Below, in pieces: positions 34,686-41,552 of a stretch of DNA of 64,000 nucleotides. Made by a program: the position numbers and the translations under genes. The notes under the pieces are model-generated. The model did no database searches, was not told the DNA's origin, and saw only the letters and a program-made list of their open reading frames with translations. This DNA is from SELP01 sp035969385 (GTDB lineage: Bacteria; Pseudomonadota; Alphaproteobacteria; Rhodobacterales; Rhodobacteraceae), in contig NZ_JAYKKJ010000003.1 in assembly GCF_035969385.1 (NCBI RefSeq), forward strand, positions 62,001 through 126,000. Direction: 5' to 3'. The number at the start of each line of letters is the position of its first letter. Within the stretch, counting starts at the first letter, position 1.

Positions 34686-35290
34686 TGGAAACGGTCCTGT
34701 CGCTGATCACCACCTATGGGGTGGCCGCGCTTTTTCTTGGCACGTTTCTCAGCTGCCTTGCCCTGCCGGTGCCGTCCTCGCTGATGATGCTGGCGGGCGG
34801 GGCTTTTGCCGCGTCTGGGGACCTGGACCTTTACACCGTGGCCGGGGCGGCCTGGGTTGGGGCGGTTCTGGGCGATCAGGTGGGATACGGGATCGGGCGG
34901 ATCGGCGGGCGGCACCTGACAGGCTGGATGGCGCGGCACCCGAAACGCGGGGCGATCCTGCAAAAGGCGCAGGACAAGACGCGCGAATGGGGCGGAATCG
35001 GTGTCTACCTGTCGCGCTGGCTGTTTTCACCGCTTGGACCTTATGTGAACCTTGCCGCCGGGATCGCCGGGATGCGCTGGCCACGATTCTTCGGCTGGGA
35101 CATGGCCGGAGAGGCGACATGGGTCACCGTTTACGTGGGCCTTGGATACGCTTTCGCCAATCAGATCAGCGCCATCGCCGATATCGCCGGAAACCTGTCC
35201 GGGCTTCTGGCCGCCGGGGCTGTCACCATCGGCCTTGGCATTTGGCTGTGGCGGCGGTCTGGAAAGGCACCGAAGAACGCCCATATCTGA
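34685..35290 (+). CDS. DedA-family membrane protein
   Basis: The 201-aa protein carries DedA (SNARE-associated/VTT) motifs: FLGTFLSCLALPVPSSLMML, then GAVLGDQVGYGIGRIGGRHL and the re-entrant-loop arginine-proline type segment YLSRWLFSPLGPYVNLAAGI followed by FFGWDMAGEATWV. Such proteins sit in the inner membrane and flip or recycle lipids such as undecaprenyl phosphate or phosphatidylethanolamine. ATG at 34685 overlaps the previous stop (TGATG). It is followed by the M48 gene after 3 bp. Confidence 0.9.
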   Translation: METVLSLITTYGVAALFLGTFLSCLALPVPSSLMMLAGGAFAASGDLDLYTVAGAAWVGAVLGDQVGYGIGRIGGRHLTGWMARHPKRGAILQKAQDKTREWGGIGVYLSRWLFSPLGPYVNLAAGIAGMRWPRFFGWDMAGEATWVTVYVGLGYAFANQISAIADIAGNLSGLLAAGAVTIGLGIWLWRRSGKAPKNAHI

Positions 35291-35293
35291 TCC

Positions 35294-35977
35294 ATGATCA
35301 AGTTTCTTCCGATCCTCCTGGCTGTTGTCTACGGCGTCGTGATGTATCGGTTCTCGGCCTGGCGGCTGCGGGCCGAACTGGACGCGCGGTCGACGGAACT
35401 CGTGGATCCGGTCCTGAAGCCGGTGATCGACCGTATGGCGCGGGCGCTGGACCTGCCCCGGATCAAGGTTCACATCTATGAAATCGACCCGGTCAACGGG
35501 CTGGCCGCGCCGGACGGGCGCATTTTCATCACCCGCGGGTTCTACGAGAAATTCCGCAAGGGCGAGGTAAGCGCCGAAGAGATGGCCAGCGTCATCGCCC
35601 ATGAGCTGGGCCATACCGCGCTGGGCCACAGCCGCCGCCGGATGATCGATTTTTCAGGCCAGAACGCGCTGCGCACCGCGCTTGCCATGGTGCTGAACCG
35701 CGTTTTGCCGGGGCTGGGGCCGATGGTGGCGGGGTTCGTGATGTCGCTGGTGATGGCGCGGCTGTCCCAGTCGGATGAGTTCGAGGCCGACGCCTATGCC
35801 TCCGCCCTCATGACCAAGGCCGGTCTCGGGACTGCGCCGCAGAAATCCCTGTTCCGCAAGCTGGAGACCCTGACCGGTGCGCGCGGCGCGGCAATGCCCG
35901 CCTGGCTTTTGTCGCACCCCAAGACGGACAAGCGGATCGCCGCGATTGAAGCGAACGAGGCCAAGTGGGGCGTCTGA
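35294..35977 (+). CDS. M48-family metallopeptidase
   Basis: The 227-aa protein has an N-terminal hydrophobic anchor (FLPILLAVVYGVVMYRF), GLAAPDGRIFITRGFYE, the zinc motif AHELGHTALGH near residue 103 and the third ligand in DEFEADAYASALM. The C-terminal SHPKTDKRIAAIE is the usual M48 ending. It should be a membrane-attached zinc protease of the HtpX/Oma1/LoiP type. It follows DedA by 3 bp in the same transcript. Confidence 0.9.
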   Translation: MIKFLPILLAVVYGVVMYRFSAWRLRAELDARSTELVDPVLKPVIDRMARALDLPRIKVHIYEIDPVNGLAAPDGRIFITRGFYEKFRKGEVSAEEMASVIAHELGHTALGHSRRRMIDFSGQNALRTALAMVLNRVLPGLGPMVAGFVMSLVMARLSQSDEFEADAYASALMTKAGLGTAPQKSLFRKLETLTGARGAAMPAWLLSHPKTDKRIAAIEANEAKWGV

Positions 35978-35986
35978 CCGGGGGAT

Positions 35987-36066
35987 GGTGGGTCAAGACC
36001 CACCTTACAATTCGGGGGCGCCGGGCCGAAAGAACGACGAAAAAGTAAGGTGGGTTTTAACCCACC
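35987..36066. repeat. Two GGTGGGT palindromes between convergent genes
   Basis: Copies at 35987-36004 (GGTGGGTCAAGACCCACC) and 36049-36066 (GGTGGGTTTTAACCCACC) face each other around a 44-bp centre with GGGGGCGCCGGGCCG. The second copy overlaps the 3' end of the PIN gene: its TAA stop lies in the palindrome's centre, and the codons for MVG just before it belong to the repeat edge. Confidence 0.9.
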
Positions 36067-36611
36067 ATCCCCTGCCCGAGGGCCTTTCCAAACCGCGGCA
36101 GGCGGGCCTTTTTCATCAGCGCCCGGATCGTCCAGTCCTCGCCCGAAAGCCGCCTTGCCGTGGCCAGCACCCCTGCCCCGACCTGCCGCAGCACTGGTTC
36201 GTGATCCGGCCAGAGATGCATCAGAAACTCGTCCGGCGCCTGCCGGGTCAGCCCTTCCTCGGCCAGGGTCGCGCGGGGGAAGTCGGCGGCGTTCAGCGTA
36301 AGTATCATGTCGCAGCTGCCCGCCACGGCGGCGGCCAGCACGTGCACATCGTTTGGATCGGGCAACCAGAACCGCCGTTCCATCCCCTCGGGCACGCGAA
36401 CGGATGCCTCGGGAAAGCGGGCGGTCAGGCTGGCGATCTCGCCCCGCGCGATCTCCTCGGCCCCGGGGCCAAGCTTGATCGTGGCCCGCGCCCATTCTTC
36501 AAGGATGCGGCCCGACCAGCGCGGTTGGTAAACCCCGGCGGCTGCCACCCCGATCAGCACCTCGCGCATCACCGTCGGATACAGCACGCAGGCGTCCAGC
36601 AGCACCCTCAT
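36057..36611 (-). CDS. PIN-domain protein
   Basis: The 184-aa protein starts MRVLLDACVLYPTV (first acidic residue) at ATG 36611, overlapping the methyltransferase stop (ATGA). ILEEWARA, DPNDVHVLAAAVAG and TLNAADFP supply the other acidic PIN residues, so an Mg-dependent RNase is plausible. No antitoxin gene accompanies it; the partner is a methyltransferase, so a classical VapBC pair is unlikely. The last residues (GQGMVG) are partly encoded by the GGTGGGT repeat. Confidence 0.82.
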   Translation of the reverse strand: MRVLLDACVLYPTVMREVLIGVAAAGVYQPRWSGRILEEWARATIKLGPGAEEIARGEIASLTARFPEASVRVPEGMERRFWLPDPNDVHVLAAAVAGSCDMILTLNAADFPRATLAEEGLTRQAPDEFLMHLWPDHEPVLRQVGAGVLATARRLSGEDWTIRALMKKARLPRFGKALGQGMVG

Positions 36612-37804
36612 AGCCGGAAGAACACGGCCTTGAGATAGCCGCTTTCGGCCAGTTGCGGCAAAAGCGGATGGTCCGGCCCGGCAAACCCGGTGTGGACGAT
36701 GGTGCCGCGCCGCCCGGCCTTGCCAATGCCGCGGGCACTGGCGTTGCGGAACTTGGTCAGGTCGGCGGCGTGGGAACAGGAACACAGCCCCAGATAGCCG
36801 CCCTCGGCCACCAAGGGCGCGGCCAGTTTCGCCACCCGTTCATAGGCCCGCAGACCTGCCTCCAGCGCTTTCTTCGAAGGTGCGAATGCCGGCGGGTCGC
36901 AGATCACGACGTCAAAACTCTGCCCCTCGTCTGCCAACGCCATCAGCGTGTCAAAAGCATCGCCCTGCCGGGTCTGGAACCGGTCGGCCACGCCAGAGGC
37001 GGCAGCCCCCTGCGCGGCAAGGTCCAGTGCCGGGGCCGATCCATCGACCGCAAGGGCGCTGTCCGCACCATTGGCCAGCGCGGCAAGGGAGAACCCGCCG
37101 ACGTGGCTGAACACATCCAGCACCCGCGCCCCGCGTGACAGGCTGGCGGCAAAGGCGTGATTGGGCCGCTGGTCGAAGAACAGGCCGGTTTTTTGCCCGC
37201 CCATCACGTCGGCCATATAGGTGGCCCCGTTCATCGGCACCGGGATTGGCGCGTCAGGCGCGGCGCCCAGCGCGACCCGGGTTTCCTCGGGCAGGCCTTC
37301 CAGCGCGCGGGCGCGTCCGGTGCCGTTCAGGATCACGGTCGTCACCCCGGCCACCCGCGCAAGCGCCGCGACCAGCAGGTCGACCCGCGCGTCGGCCCAG
37401 GCGGCGTTAGGCTGCACCACAGCCACATCCCCGAACCGGTCTATGATCACACCGGGCAGGCCATCGGCCTCGGCGTGGACCAGTCGGTAAAAGGGCGCGT
37501 CATAGATCCGGTCCCGGTGGGCCAGCGCCCGCGCGATGCGGGCGGCGAACCAGTCCTCGTCGATCACGGCCTGCGGATCGCGATCCAGCATCCGGGCGAT
37601 GATCTTGCTTTCGGGCGTGATGGCGACCAGCCCCATGGGCTGCCGGTCCGCCGATTCCAGAACGGCAACGGACCCGGGCGCAAGGGCGCGGGTCCGGCGG
37701 TCGGTCACCAGTTCATTGGCGTAGACCCAAGGGAACCCGTGCCGGATGGCGCGGGCATCTGCCTTGGGCATGAGACGGATGGTTGGATAGGAGGGGTGCA
37801 TCAT
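36608..37804 (-). CDS. Class I rRNA large-subunit methyltransferase, RlmI type
   Basis: The 398-aa protein has an N-terminal PUA-like domain (IRHGFPWVYANELV) and the middle segment GVIIDRFGDVAVVQ. The SAM-binding Rossmann domain follows (GARVLDVFSHVGGFSLAALA), with the cytosine-methylase loop FDVVICDPPAFAPSKK and GLCSCSHAADLTKF. This arrangement matches RlmI, which makes m5C1962 in 23S rRNA. ATG at 37804 or the adjacent one at 37801 can serve. It overlaps the PIN gene at its end and follows the lipoprotein gene by 26 bp. Confidence 0.88.
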   Translation of the reverse strand: MMHPSYPTIRLMPKADARAIRHGFPWVYANELVTDRRTRALAPGSVAVLESADRQPMGLVAITPESKIIARMLDRDPQAVIDEDWFAARIARALAHRDRIYDAPFYRLVHAEADGLPGVIIDRFGDVAVVQPNAAWADARVDLLVAALARVAGVTTVILNGTGRARALEGLPEETRVALGAAPDAPIPVPMNGATYMADVMGGQKTGLFFDQRPNHAFAASLSRGARVLDVFSHVGGFSLAALANGADSALAVDGSAPALDLAAQGAAASGVADRFQTRQGDAFDTLMALADEGQSFDVVICDPPAFAPSKKALEAGLRAYERVAKLAAPLVAEGGYLGLCSCSHAADLTKFRNASARGIGKAGRRGTIVHTGFAGPDHPLLPQLAESGYLKAVFFRL

Positions 37805-37830
37805 GGCCCCCTCCTACTGGGTTTCCGGGA

Positions 37831-38502
37831 CTAGCGGAAGACGCCTGTTTGCTGCACCGCCTGCGAGACGATCAGTTCGTCGTCGCCGGGCACCGGGACC
37901 GGCGCAACCTCGGCCGGGCCAGCACCAAGTTCACGGGCAAGGACGGTGGTCAGAAAGTCGGTCATCCGGACCTTTTCGGTCTGGCCTGCGTGTTCAAGTG
38001 CAAGCGCCGCTTCGCCACCCGGAGCGGGCAAGTTCGCTTCGACCAGACGCGGGCCTTCGATGATCGCGCCGGTTTCGGCGTGTTTCACGGTCAGGGTGAA
38101 CACGACGTTATAAACGCCGCCGACCGAAAACCGGGTCCGTTCGGTCACGCCGTGGAACCGGTTCAGGACCACTTCGGCCACCACGGGCACATCGCCCTGC
38201 AGGGTTTCGGCATGACGGGCCGCCGCGGTTTCGAAAATCTGGGCCAGTTGCATATGCCGGTTGCCGACAGGGTCACCACGCCACACGATGTCGGCAAATG
38301 GATAGTATCCGTTCCGTTCCGACACTTTCAGGCTGGCGGGAACCATGGCGACCACATTGGTCACGGTATAGGACCGTTCGATCTGGGCCGGGGCGGCGAT
38401 CAGGTCGTCCACAGGCTGATTTCGTGTTACAGTATCGACCGAGGTACAGCCGGCCACGCCAAGGCCAAGGGCTGCGAGTGCAACGATGCGCAGAAGTTTC
38501 AT
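37831..38502 (-). CDS. Lipoprotein of unknown function (223 aa)
   Basis: ATG at 38502 (MKLLRIVALAALGLGVAGC) follows GGAGGACAG and gives a classic lipobox VAGC with the lipidated Cys at residue 19. The mature domain contains ADIVWRGDPVGNRHMQLAQI, VAEVVLNRFHGVTERTRFSV and a long beta-prone segment (VYNVVFTLTVKHAETGAIIE). I do not recognise a characterised family. It lies at the head of a minus-strand group with the RlmI-like and PIN genes and is divergent from edd. Confidence 0.82.
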   Translation of the reverse strand: MKLLRIVALAALGLGVAGCTSVDTVTRNQPVDDLIAAPAQIERSYTVTNVVAMVPASLKVSERNGYYPFADIVWRGDPVGNRHMQLAQIFETAAARHAETLQGDVPVVAEVVLNRFHGVTERTRFSVGGVYNVVFTLTVKHAETGAIIEGPRLVEANLPAPGGEAALALEHAGQTEKVRMTDFLTTVLARELGAGPAEVAPVPVPGDDELIVSQAVQQTGVFR

Positions 38503-38692
38503 TTCTGTCCTCCGGGGCTTCTGCCCCAAGTTGTTGGCCCCCCGGCTGCGATCACTTCTCACCCCTGAACGGGGCAGGAATGTGGCCAACCCAGTCCAAT
38601 TTGATGAAAAGGCAGGGAATGTGAGTCTTTTGGGCAACGATTTTGCCCCGTCCCTGCGGCGAAACTGACCGGCCCAAGACGAAATCACGGGT

Positions 38693-38706
38693 TGTTAGCG
38701 CTAACA
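38693..38706. promoter_or_regulatory. LacI-family operator upstream of edd
   Basis: TGTTAGCGCTAACA is a perfect 14-bp palindrome with the central CG step typical of LacI/GalR operators. It is 44 bp before the edd ATG. In Rhodobacter the LacI-type regulator CceR controls Entner-Doudoroff and central-carbon genes, so CceR is the first candidate. That link is inference. Confidence 0.8.
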
Positions 38707-38750
38707 AGACCTGCTAGACCCGGCCCGAATTGACCCGAAGGACCTATGAA

Positions 38751-40553
38751 ATGCCGCTGAATGCCACCATCGCCGCCGTGACCGACAGGATCCGCGCCCG
38801 CAGTGAACGCACGCGGAAAACCTATCTCGACACCATGGCCTGCGCCGCTGCCGAAGGCCCGCGCCGGGCGCATCTGTCCTGTGGCAACCTTGCCCATGCC
38901 TATGCCGCGATGGGCGATGACAAAGGAACCCTGACCGCCGACAAGGCCCCGAATATCGGGATCATCACCGCCTATAACGACATGTTGTCGGCGCATCAGC
39001 CCTATGAACGATATCCTGACCTGATCCGCGCCGCCGCCCGGGCCGCAGGGGCGACCGCGCAGGTCGCGGGCGGGGTGCCCGCGATGTGCGATGGGGTCAC
39101 GCAAGGACAAACGGGGATGGAGCTGTCGCTGTTTTCCCGCGACGTGATCGCGCTGTCCGCCGGGGTCGGGCTGTCGCACAATGTGTTTGACGCGGCCCTC
39201 TACCTTGGGGTCTGCGACAAGATCGTGCCGGGGCTGATCATCGCCGCCGCGACCTTCGGCTATATCCCCTCGGTCTTCCTGCCAGCCGGGCCGATGCCGT
39301 CGGGGCTGCCGAATGACGAAAAGGCCAAGATCCGCCAGAAGTTCGCGACCGGAGAGATCGGCCGCGATGAGCTGATGAAGGCCGAAATGGCCAGCTATCA
39401 CGGGCCGGGCACCTGCACCTTCTATGGCACCGCGAACACCAACCAGATGCTGATGGAATTCATGGGGCTGCACCTGCCGGGATCGTCCTTCGTAAACCCC
39501 AACACGCCGCTGCGCGACGCGCTGACGGTGGCAGGCGCCGAACGGGCACTGGAGATCACCGCACTGGGCAACGATTTCCGCCCGGTCAGCGACATTCTGG
39601 ATGAAAAGGCCTTCGTGAACGGGATTGTCGGGCTGATGGCGACCGGCGGCTCGACAAACCTTGTTCTGCACCTGCCCGCCATGGCCCGCGCCGCTGGTGT
39701 CATCCTTGATCTGGAAGATTTCCACGACCTGTCCGAGGTCACGCCGCTGATGGCAAAGGTCTATCCCAACGGGCTGGCCGACGTGAACCATTTCCACGCC
39801 GCTGGCGGCCTGGGCTACATGATCGGCGATCTGCTGAACGCCGGGCTGTTGCATCCCGACACCAAGACCGTGGTCGGCGACGGGCTGGAACATTACACCC
39901 AAGAGCCGCAGTTGAAGGACGGGCGCGTGACCTATGTGCCAGGCACAAAGGTCAGCCTGAACGACAAGATCCTGCGTCCCGCGTCGGACCCGTTCCATGC
40001 TCATGGCGGTCTGACCCAATTGTCGGGCAACCTTGGGCGCGGGGTCATCAAGACCTCTGCCGTGGCCGAGGAACGCCACATCGTCGAGGCAAAGGCCCGC
40101 GTATTCCACGATCAGGCCGACGTAAAGACCGCCTTCAAGAACGGCGAGTTTACCGAGGACACCATCGTGGTGGTCCGCTACCAGGGGCCGAAATCCAATG
40201 GGATGCCGGAACTGCATTCGCTGACGCCGACGCTTGCCGTGTTGCAAGACCGGGGTCTGAAGGTCGCGCTGGTAACCGACGGGCGGATGTCGGGCGCGTC
40301 CGGTAAGGTGCCCGCCGCGATCCATGTCTGCCCCGAGGCCGCCGATGGCGGGCCGCTGGCGCTGGTGCAGGATGGCGACATGATCCGGCTTGATGCCACC
40401 AAGGGCACGCTGGACGTGCTGGCCGACCTGACCGGGCGGACCCCGGCCCCCGCCGACCTGACCGGAAACGGCAACGGCGTCGGGCGCGAACTGTTTGAAA
40501 CCTTCCGCCGGAACGTCGGGCTTGCCGCCGACGGCGCCTGCACGATCCTTTGA
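38751..40553 (+). CDS. edd: Phosphogluconate dehydratase
   Basis: Edd dehydrates 6-phosphogluconate to KDPG in the Entner-Doudoroff pathway and needs a 4Fe-4S cluster. The 600-aa IlvD/Edd protein shows IGIITAYNDMLSAHQPYERYP split over adjacent motifs, GVPAMCDGVTQGQTGMELSL (cluster Cys), YHGPGTCTFYGTANTNQMLM (second Cys), ATGGSTNLVLHLPAMA and VTDGRMSGASGKVPAAIHV. ATG at 38751 (MPLNATIAAV) follows GAAGGACC. It is 16 bp ahead of eda in the same transcript, with a LacI-type operator in the promoter. Confidence 0.97.
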   Translation: MPLNATIAAVTDRIRARSERTRKTYLDTMACAAAEGPRRAHLSCGNLAHAYAAMGDDKGTLTADKAPNIGIITAYNDMLSAHQPYERYPDLIRAAARAAGATAQVAGGVPAMCDGVTQGQTGMELSLFSRDVIALSAGVGLSHNVFDAALYLGVCDKIVPGLIIAAATFGYIPSVFLPAGPMPSGLPNDEKAKIRQKFATGEIGRDELMKAEMASYHGPGTCTFYGTANTNQMLMEFMGLHLPGSSFVNPNTPLRDALTVAGAERALEITALGNDFRPVSDILDEKAFVNGIVGLMATGGSTNLVLHLPAMARAAGVILDLEDFHDLSEVTPLMAKVYPNGLADVNHFHAAGGLGYMIGDLLNAGLLHPDTKTVVGDGLEHYTQEPQLKDGRVTYVPGTKVSLNDKILRPASDPFHAHGGLTQLSGNLGRGVIKTSAVAEERHIVEAKARVFHDQADVKTAFKNGEFTEDTIVVVRYQGPKSNGMPELHSLTPTLAVLQDRGLKVALVTDGRMSGASGKVPAAIHVCPEAADGGPLALVQDGDMIRLDATKGTLDVLADLTGRTPAPADLTGNGNGVGRELFETFRRNVGLAADGACTIL

Positions 40554-40569
40554 CATTGGAGACCGAGAT

Positions 40570-41211
40570 ATGACACCGCAACAGGCATCTGAACTGGCCC
40601 GCAAAGTCTGCGAACTGGCCCCGGTCGTTCCGGTCCTTGTGATCGACGATGCTGGTCAGGCCGAAGGTCTGGCGCGCGCCCTGGTCGCGGGCGGGCTCCC
40701 GGCGCTGGAAGTGACCCTGCGCACCCCCGCCGCGCTGGAGGCGATTGCAGAGATGGCCAAGGTCGAAGGCGGCGTTGTCGGCGCAGGCACCCTTCTGACC
40801 GCTGCGGATGTCGAAGCCGCGAAACGGGCCGGGGCCAGCTTTGGCGTCTCGCCCGGCGCGACCGACCGTCTGCTGGATGCCTGCGAGGCCAATGAATTGC
40901 CGCTGCTGCCCGGCGCGGCGACCTCGTCCGAGGTGATGCGCCTTCTGGAACGCGGCTACACCGTGCAGAAATTCTTTCCGGCCGAGGCCAATGGCGGCGC
41001 ACCGGCGCTCAAGGCCATTGGCGCGCCGCTGCCGCAGGTCAAGTTCTGCCCGACCGGCGGGATCAGCCTGAAGAATGCGGGCGATTACCTTGGGCTATCT
41101 AACACGCTCTGCGTGGGCGGCAGCTGGGTCGCCCCGAAAGACATGGTCACGGCAGGCGACTGGGACGGGATCACCGCACTGGCTGCCGAGGCGGCCCGCC
41201 TGCCCCGCTGA
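40570..41211 (+). CDS. eda: KDPG (2-keto-3-deoxy-6-phosphogluconate) aldolase
   Basis: Eda splits KDPG into pyruvate and glyceraldehyde-3-phosphate. The 213-aa class I aldolase has VVPVLVIDDAGQAEGLARAL, LEVTLRTPAALEAI (catalytic Glu), VGAGTLLTAADVEAA, FGVSPGATDRLL, and KFFPAEANGG (Schiff-base Lys) followed by FCPTGGISLKNAGDYL. ATG at 40570 has GGAGACCGAG before it. It completes the edd-eda operon; a GGTGGGT palindrome follows the stop. Confidence 0.97.
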   Translation: MTPQQASELARKVCELAPVVPVLVIDDAGQAEGLARALVAGGLPALEVTLRTPAALEAIAEMAKVEGGVVGAGTLLTAADVEAAKRAGASFGVSPGATDRLLDACEANELPLLPGAATSSEVMRLLERGYTVQKFFPAEANGGAPALKAIGAPLPQVKFCPTGGISLKNAGDYLGLSNTLCVGGSWVAPKDMVTAGDWDGITALAAEAARLPR

Positions 41212-41223
41212 ATGATCGGGCAA

Positions 41224-41241
41224 GGTGGGTCAAGACCCACC
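41224..41241. repeat. Single GGTGGGT palindrome between eda and a convergent gene
   Basis: GGTGGGTCAAGACCCACC, identical to the copy at 35987-36004 and, in opposite reading, to those ending GGTGGGTCTTGACCCACC. It lies 13 bp past the eda stop and 36 bp before the stop of the convergent small gene. Confidence 0.9.
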
Positions 41242-41276
41242 ATACGCCCACCATTCGCGACGTTCTGCCTTATATC

Positions 41277-41552
41277 CTAGTCCCGGGCCCGCGCGGCCCG
41301 ACCACCCCTGCGGCGTGGTGCATTTGCCTTATCCAGCGCGGCCTTCAGGGTTTCGGTCATCGGGTGGTCCGCCGGTTCCCCGGCATAGCGTGCCAGAAGC
41401 GCCCGGACCATCTCGTCCGTATTGGAATCCACCGGGATGCCCAGCGCCCAGTCGAAGAAGATCGACCTGCATTCCGGCGCGCTGATCCCGTCAATCCGGT
41501 AGGCTTCACGGATCAGGCCCCGCGGATCAATTGGATCCTTGGCTCTTGTCAT
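41277..41552 (-). CDS. Hypothetical protein overlapping glnE (91 aa)
   Basis: Two adjacent ATGs (41555 and 41552) follow GGAGACGA; the second has the better spacing. The product reads MTRAKDPIDPRGLIREAYRI and continues with ECRSIFFDWALGIPVDSNTD, ending in a basic RRRGGRAARARD tail. It looks like a small soluble protein with a nucleic-acid-friendly tail. I do not recognise a named family. Its 5' end lies inside the last codons of glnE, so it is likely translated from the glnE message. Confidence 0.7.
   Translation of the reverse strand: MTRAKDPIDPRGLIREAYRIDGISAPECRSIFFDWALGIPVDSNTDEMVRALLARYAGEPADHPMTETLKAALDKANAPRRRGGRAARARD

Noticed and set aside
36057..37804. PIN gene plus neighbour as a toxin-antitoxin module
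   Set aside because: The neighbour is an RlmI-type rRNA methyltransferase, not a small DNA-binding antitoxin, and the PIN protein (184 aa) is longer than VapC.
38685..40604. A 639-codon minus-strand frame over edd
   Set aside because: Shadow of the edd coding strand; no motifs, and it would cover the LacI-type operator and edd start.
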